Assembly: GCA_021292105.1 (NCBI GenBank) | Contig: CM037869.1 | Location: 4,807,001-4,871,000, forward strand | Source of the DNA: Anadara kagoshimensis | Lineage: Eukaryota > Mollusca > Bivalvia > Arcoida > Arcidae | DNA length: 64,000 nucleotides | Direction: 5' to 3' | Shown: one piece after another, positions 57,922-64,000 of the stretch | Layout of the letters: each line of letters opens with the position of its first letter | How positions within the stretch are numbered: position 1 is the first letter of the stretch | Made by a program: the position numbers and the translations under genes | Notes under the pieces: model-generated | Database searches by the model: none | The model's input: the letters and a program-made list of their open reading frames with translations, nothing else | What the model was told of the DNA's origin: nothing

Positions 57922-59444
57922 GTCAATTAGTCCTACGGTAAATTCGCCCCAACTTTCAACAAATTCGCCCATGTTAAAATCGTCCCCTTTCAAACTCGCC
58001 CCACTTCTTGCAAATTCGCCTCCATTTTTCCAATAACCATATAACAGATATATTTTTTATTTTTTATAAAAAATCAAATAAAAATAATGCTACTTTAGAA
58101 ATTAAACATATCAGTGCATCCATTTAATAATGGATTTAACTTTGACTTGTGTTTAATTGTATTATTAAACGTAGTCAATGCTGCTTTTGACAAAATAATT
58201 TTTAAAAACAATTGAAAAAAATAATTTTTTATTCAGGAAGAAAATAATTTTTATTTATGAAATACCGACATAGTAGAAGCGTTTAAGTGAACATTGCATA
58301 TGATGTTACCAGGAACAGAGAAATTGTTTCGTAAGGAGCGCCTGGTACATGTATGTTGAAAAAGATGTTTTTTTAATGATTTCTCTCAACGATGTAATCT
58401 ATCAATACTCTAGATGATGTTATTCTTTAGTAAACGTTAAGTATTTTCTTTATACTGTACTTGCTGCTAAATTAGTTCCCTTTGTGCTCATGAATATTCA
58501 TGACGTTACATCACGTGATCCCAAGTTCAATGACCGGGAAAATATGAATACCAAAACAATCGATTTGTAATTGTTATTTCCCCATATGGCACCTCGACTT
58601 AACTTCTGTTGCACCGGTGTCAAGAGAAACCGACGTAAAATCAAATATGTCCTCCCAGAATGGAAGTAATTAAATCTGGGTTCTGTTGCATGAATTGACG
58701 TCTTGGACTTGTACTTTTAATATCCCCTAATGTGCCTCATTAAAAACGTAAGATTTGTCAAATAGATCAATTTTAAAAAACTCGGGGAACTTTTTTGAGT
58801 GTAATTTTAAAAACTCGATTGACTGTATCCGGGACAACATCTCTTGTGATTCCGTTTCTCTTTTCGGAAATTATTGTAAGTCGTAAGTTGGTTGAAGTAA
58901 ACAATTTCAAAAACTCGGTTATTTCGACTTTGTTCATATTTTGAGTATTGGATGTTGGATGAAATCGAGTTTACGCTTTGTAAATTTAAGTTTAGTGGGA
59001 ACCTCGAAATCCAGACAAATATACTAGAAAAGTACATAAACGTATTCTAACCGGTGTCAAGGCAAATTTTACCTGTCGGAAATATCCAATGATGCTTATT
59101 GGATCGAAGAGGGCGAGCTAAAGATTTTTGTCTATAGTCTCTATAACGTTGACGTTAATCCAATATGGCGGCGTATACTAATTAGAAAATGGGACAAATT
59201 GTTCCACATTGGACTTTTAATATGAGTGCGCGACAAAAGAACATTGCAATAAAAACAATACTATTTACAAATAATTTGTGTGCAGTTTATAAGCCCTATC
59301 CGAGTTCGTAAAAAATAACTTTTACAATCTCAATGAAAAGAAAGACGATTTTTCAAAAATTGGGGGCGAATTTGAACGGGAGCGATTTTGACATGGGGCG
59401 AATTTGATGAAAGCGGGGGCGAATTTATCGTGGGACGAAATGAC
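57922..59444. mobile_element. Non-autonomous DNA transposon with long, internally repetitive inverted ends
   Basis: The left end (57922 on) reads GTCAATTAGTCCTACGGTAA then repeated AAATTCGCCC-type blocks to about 58025. The right end, reversed from 59444, reads GTCATTTCGTCCCACGATAA and the same blocks to about 59345. The arms are about 100 bp and 80-85% alike by eye. Each arm has four AATTCGCCC/AACTCGCCC-like blocks spaced 20-25 bp. The interior holds no gene. I could not settle the target duplication, so the exact ends may be off by a few bases. Confidence 0.7.
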
Positions 59445-59499
59445 CTGACACCACACAGAATCAACTCGTCCCAACTTGGGGTAGTAAGAAATAAGACCC

Positions 59500-59760
59500 G
59501 AGAAATGTATAACGAGTGGATGAAATATGATTTCCTTTGGATCACTTCCATATCTGGCATTTGAATCGTTTTCATCTTTTGCAATGGAATCTCTATCACC
59601 TTTTGAATAATTGCCTCCTCTGCCTGTGTAGCTCCGTCATTATACATGTATGCGATGGTGGCGAGGCAGGCCTGTAAGCATGTGAACATGCTCATGTTGT
59701 TTTCAAATATACAAACCTGTTTTTGAATTAATATTAGCAATGCACAATGATTTTTTAGAA
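59500..59760 (-). CDS. Possible exon, unrecognised
   Basis: The minus frame NMSMFTCLQACLATIAYMYN, DGATQAEEAIIQKV, PLQKMKTIQMPDMEVIQRK has less AT-biased codons than its neighbours and follows 'caaaaacag' on that strand. Its downstream end runs into the inverted-repeat element. No partner exon or known motif was found. It could be a host exon, an old element fragment, or chance. Confidence 0.22.
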
Positions 59761-59799
59761 TGAAATAAATGGTGTATATGTTTATATTTTTGAAAAATA

Positions 59800-60900
59800 C
59801 AAGTAGCAGGGACTTCAAAAAACATTTACTTCATCAAAATATCTCAACTATTATATTTTTACAGACGTTTTTGTAAATACAGGAGAAAAATGACTATTTC
59901 GGAATTTAAAAAAAAGCAACCTTGCCATGGCATGATACTTTTTTCGCCTCAATTTCACATAAAATCAGTTTCTAACATAACTACAATCATCCCTGCTGAT
60001 AGTTATGTCATAATTTCTATGATACATGCATATTTAATACCATATAATATATTAGTGTGTGTGGGGGGGTGAAATATGCTGTTGGCATCATTTCGCAATA
60101 ATACAGATGAAGGTCTATTACATAGAACACTTTTATTCAAGTAAAATAAATATTTACAACATTAGTAATAACTTACAATGATTTCACAAACTGTTATATG
60201 CCTAAATATATTTTTTTGATTGTTTTCTTCCAAACGATGCTGAATGGAAGGGGGGGGCGGGGTGATTCCACACCATTTTATACTTATTCCAATTGATAAA
60301 TTTGGAAAGAAAATTGATCAACAATACAATGTTTTAGTTTCAAATAAAATATATCATAATATTCATGTTCAAAACTTAAATTAATTATACATAATTGTCT
60401 GTTGTATAGTTAGCACTCAAACAGTTAAAATATCTTACCGTCATAAAATACAATATAGCGCTACACTTGGAACACCACCAAAGTTTTCTCTTAATTCAAA
60501 AACAGCTAGTCTACAGATTGTGCACCTGTAAATATAATTAATGAAAAATCAGATATTATGATTGGTTTTTAAACTACAAGAATATGTAATACTGTAAATG
60601 TTACTTTTAAACTATAAATAAGTATAATTGTCTTCATTTCTAATTTATATTGTTTTGTTCTCTGCTCAGAAATATTAAAAAAAACTATTCTTTGCGATTT
60701 ATTTTGAAATAAATAATAATTACATAACTGTAATGGAAAATAAAATTTAAAAAACAAAATGAATAACTTAAAATAACAACAGAGCAACAAATGGTTAAAT
60801 AAAAAAAAAAAATCATTAATTTATATCGCTATTAATTAAGTGTGCCATATGCACAACAATAATGTAACTAAATCACTGCAAATGTAATATTATAAAACTA
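59800..60900. other. Non-coding stretch, nothing recognised
   Basis: AT-rich, with G-runs near 60063 and 60249-60260 (ggggggggcgggg). No gene visible. Confidence 0.45.
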
Positions 60901-60904
60901 TTTA

Positions 60905-61030
60905 TAACAATAACATAATTGTAACAATAAAATAACAATCTGTAACAATAAAATAACTATCTATCTGTAACAATGAAATAACAATCTGTAACAATAAAAT
61001 AATTATCTGTAACAATAAAATAACTGCAAC
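60905..61030. repeat. Short minisatellite of about 21 bp units
   Basis: 'aacaatctgtaacaataaaat' and close variants repeat about six times. Frames across it are artefacts. Confidence 0.75.
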
Positions 61031-61232
61031 AAGTAACAAGTTTAACGCAGTCATGAAATTACCTAGGTTTGATAAGTTCACTCCATATACATGTATACAC
61101 ATTCTACAAAAATCTAAAAATATTCACATGTAAAAACAGCAACAGAATTTGAAAAATGGAAATATCTTTTCCAGTGATTAGAATTCCTTTTCCAATCAAA
61201 ATTTGCGCATCTATATACAGCAAATATCTTCA

Positions 61233-64000
61233 TTATAAAATAATCCGAACATCACCTTTTATATAATCCTCTTTCAAGTTGTAGACGTACACTGCCGGAT
61301 CATTGTCATATTGGACATTGTACCAGCTAGGAAATCCTGGTACAACACAAATAACTTTCCCAGTATAAAATTCCTTGTTGGAAAACTGGTGCTCAATTTT
61401 TTTTCCTACAAGCAGTGGGATATTGTCATGAGTAACTTCTTCTGATGGTCCTTCTGCAGCAGACTTTACTAGTTGAAGGAGATTTTGTTTCATCACTTCA
61501 AATGATTGTTTGACATATTTCCCACTGGCCTTTTTCACTGTTAAGTTGAAGATTTTTTATCTTTACTTTTCTGTCCTAAAACATGTTTTCGAAATTTTAA
61601 CTGTGCCTCTAAACCATTAATTTTTTCTCTCTCTGAAGTCAGCCTCCCTAATCCTTCATTAACTTCTTCTCTACTTTGCCAGAAACCATAAAAGCAAACT
61701 GAGTTTGTTAAGTCTTCATCTCTTTTCAATCTCTGTTCATCTAATCTCTCTCTCTCTCTTTTGTTTTTCTTTTTGTAATTGTAATCTTTTCTTTTCAATC
61801 TCCGATAATCTTTCCTTAAACTGTTCTCTAAATAATCTTCCTTCCTTTCGAGACTCCTCTATGGCTTTGTATCTTTCTTCATTACTTAACCCCATTAACC
61901 ATTCCCTGCTCTTATTGTGGTTGTACATGATAAATGCTTCATTAACAAGCGATGTTGCATTAGGTCTGTAACTCATAAGGTGGTCTAACTGGCCGAATAC
62001 AAATTCAGGCAATTTATTATGTTTTTTAGCCGACCGTGTTTCTCTGGTTAAATCATCAGAAGGTACCCAGAATTTACCTTCAGGTAAATGATCAGCTACC
62101 ATCCTCTTCAACAATTCTCCAAATGAAAGACAAATATTTTGTAACATTGGAACACATATCTTGTCTGTATCATCATCAGGCTGAATAAGTTTTTCCAAAA
62201 CAGAATCTTTGTCAATGAACTCTTTAAAAAGCTCACTATCTCCATTGATAAAGCCAGTTGCATCTTTAGACATGTCATCTAAAAAATCAATCAATGTCTG
62301 ATAATGTGTATTCATATCAAGGATATGCCCTGTGGATTCAATTATTCTCCAAACGGTGCCGAAATAAATTTTGAAATTAAGCCAAGACATCTACACCCAG
62401 CAACAAATAAAGGCTCTTTTACATCTAAATACACAGCACGAAGTAGAGTATTTGTTGTCCCATGTACATTTGCCAAAAAATCTCTTATCTCATACAAATG
62501 GTAGAATACACTGTGTCCCAGCTGAAATATTAGATTAAAGCGGTTGTGTTTAAACCTGACAATTCTGTTTGTAATCTTTTTTGGTTTCAAATATGTTCTC
62601 CAATGTGAAAAAACACCATTTTTTTTTCATCTCCTCCCATAGCAAAAGCTTTGCTTGCTGTTCGTAAAAGTCTCAGGGTTCCACTTTCATTCTTATGAAA
62701 TCTTTTCAATTCCGGTTTTGTTGCTGACCCTATGTCTTTATTTTCCAAATATGTTTCTTCGAATTTCTTTAATGCCGTCTCAGCAACATCTGCCATACCG
62801 ACAAGGAGATGCAATCCACAATAAAAATTGTTCATACTGGCACAAAGCTCTCTCTCGTCTGTTGAAAGGTCACCCCAATTGTTAATAACAAGAGGCAGGA
62901 TTTCTTTTCTGTACTGCTGTAGCATAACATTGAAACTTTTTTCAGTTGAAGCTCTGTCAGACATGGTGTTTTTCACTTTACCTAAAATAACAGACCCAAT
63001 ACTATTAGATGTTCCTTCAATCTCTCCAACATTGCAGTGTGTATTTATGTCTTTCAAAATTGATTTAAAAGTATCAAGTGTTGATTGAGCACTTTTAGAA
63101 AACATTTCCCTAAGGCCTAAAATGTAAGTGTTTTGGTCTTCATCACTCACTACGTATGTTTCAAATGTTTTGCCATACTTTCTTGTTTCATCTGTGTATA
63201 GTGTTGTATCTTCTTTATCTTGTAAAATGTCACCAATCTGTTTATGGCAAATTGACATTTTCCTGTCGACAATTCTATCAACAGTTGTTCTAGATGGCAG
63301 TTGATTTGGTGTTTTTCCACACAGCCTTGCTACCTCTGTAACCACTGAACCAACCTTTTGTGTTGCGACTTTATAACTTGTCAAATTCATTACACACTCT
63401 ACAAACTCTGGGGTATATGTTTTTTTTTCTTCATCATATAATATGAGATCATTTTCATCATTTATCAGGCACTGCAAGTATTTGTTGGACTGATCCAGTT
63501 CTTTTATTTTCTCCATGAGATTCAACTTGTGTTGTTCGTCTTCCTGTGATTTATCACGGTTATGGATTACTTCTAGTTCTTTCAGTTCTTTTTTAACAGA
63601 AGATAATTTCTTGTTATTCTGAATGTATAAATGTTGAAATTCCTTCACCTTTTTGCACAATTGTTCATTTTTTCTTTCTGCTTTTTCAATATTCCTATTT
63701 TGTACTTTTGTCTGTTGTTCTAATGAACGCACCCTTATTTTCATACTTTTGTAGTCCTCTTTTCTTGACAATTTACGTTTTAATTGTTTCTTTTCTTCCT
63801 GCAGCACTCTAACCTTGGACCTCCTTTCTTCCAACTGCACTTTTGTAGTTTCTAAGGATTTATGTAATTGTTCCCTTTCTAACACATCTTCAGGTTTTTC
63901 AGTTTGTTGTTCTTCTATAGTTATTGTAGAACTCTGTGTTGTACATGTAGGTACATTAAAAATCTCTGATAAATATTGCTCTCTATATTTTCCACGTTTT
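61233..64000 (-). pseudogene. Second member of the coiled-coil/RNase H-like/Tudor family, frameshifted, 5' end outside the window
   Basis: The frame is open from the right edge (64000) to 62587: a long coiled coil (about 63900-63480), LYTDETRKYGKTF (D codon 63190-63192), TMSDRASTEKSFN (D codon 62956-62958), FYCGLHLLVG (C-x2-H). It ends GGDEKK in a run of nine A where one base is missing. Next frame: FKHNRFNLIFQLGHSVFYHL, CRCLGLISKFISAP, then a lost T near 62355 before WRIIESTGHILDM. Two more breaks lie in a GA repeat near 61750 and near 61541. After a basic coil comes a Tudor-like end, PLLVGKKIEHQF, FYTGKVICVVPGF, WYNVQYDNDPAVYVYNL, stop at 61233. Block for block it parallels the intact gene at 36987-41438, with sequence much diverged. 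No inverted repeat could be matched because one end is off the window. Confidence 0.75.

Noticed and set aside
60235-60270. G-quadruplex regulatory element
   Set aside because: There are G-runs, but no nearby gene or promoter to connect them with.
62587-62630. Programmed frameshift at the A9 run in the second coiled-coil gene
   Set aside because: Three further breaks follow downstream, which makes simple decay or base error more likely.

Overview
This window is eukaryotic: long AT-rich non-coding stretches, spliced genes with GT..AG introns, microsatellites, a tRNA-derived SINE and a dense layer of retrotransposons and DNA transposons. The mix of elements (SINE with a CTCAA tail, hammerhead ribozymes in Penelope/retrozyme-type repeats, Ty3/Gypsy, L1-like and Jockey-like elements, Crypton-like recombinase) suggests a mollusc, most likely a bivalve. 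That is an inference from repeat style, not a species call. I see no confident host housekeeping gene; almost every supportable coding region belongs to a mobile element.

Layout. 1-11 kb: sparse, with a decayed reading frame at the left edge, two hammerhead ribozymes (1470-1836), a full SINE with 13-bp target-site duplications (4210-4574), and exon-like fragments. 11-22.4 kb: a Jockey-like non-LTR element on the plus strand, split at codon level by a 7.37-kb L1-like element on the minus strand (12880-20248) with an exact 17-bp duplication. The L1 ORF1 ends in an IMPACT/UPF0029-type domain. 24.3-43.04 kb: one minus-strand Ty3/Gypsy element expanded to 18.7 kb by later insertions: a hAT in its 3' LTR (24440-30516), itself carrying a satellite-like array and a smaller hAT derivative (27278-27904); a reverse-transcriptase element in the integrase (about 31112-32962); and a 6,096-bp DNA transposon in gag (36369-42464). 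43-48 kb: retroelement fragments and three tandem arrays, one interrupted by a third hammerhead. 48.2-50.2 kb: an intact four-exon Crypton-like tyrosine recombinase gene flanked by hairpins sharing TATCGGCCCT. 50.4-57.3 kb: two further Gypsy remnants, a MITE and a CR1/L2-like tail. 57.9-59.4 kb: a non-autonomous element with long inverted ends. 61.2-64 kb: a second, broken relative of the 37-41 kb protein, running off the window.

Most notable. (1) The 36369-42464 element has 15-bp TAGGTACTGAAAATG inverted ends, a 7-bp GTATAAA duplication, and a single intact two-exon gene (1,253 aa): coiled coil, an RNase H-like core pattern (D..D..CxxH) and a C-terminal Tudor/SH3-like domain. The minus-strand gene at 61.2-64 kb has the same architecture. 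I cannot place them in a DNA-transposon superfamily I know. (2) An IMPACT-type domain is fused to an L1 ORF1. (3) Three hammerhead ribozymes occur in copies of one repeat. All homology statements are by eye; no searches were run.
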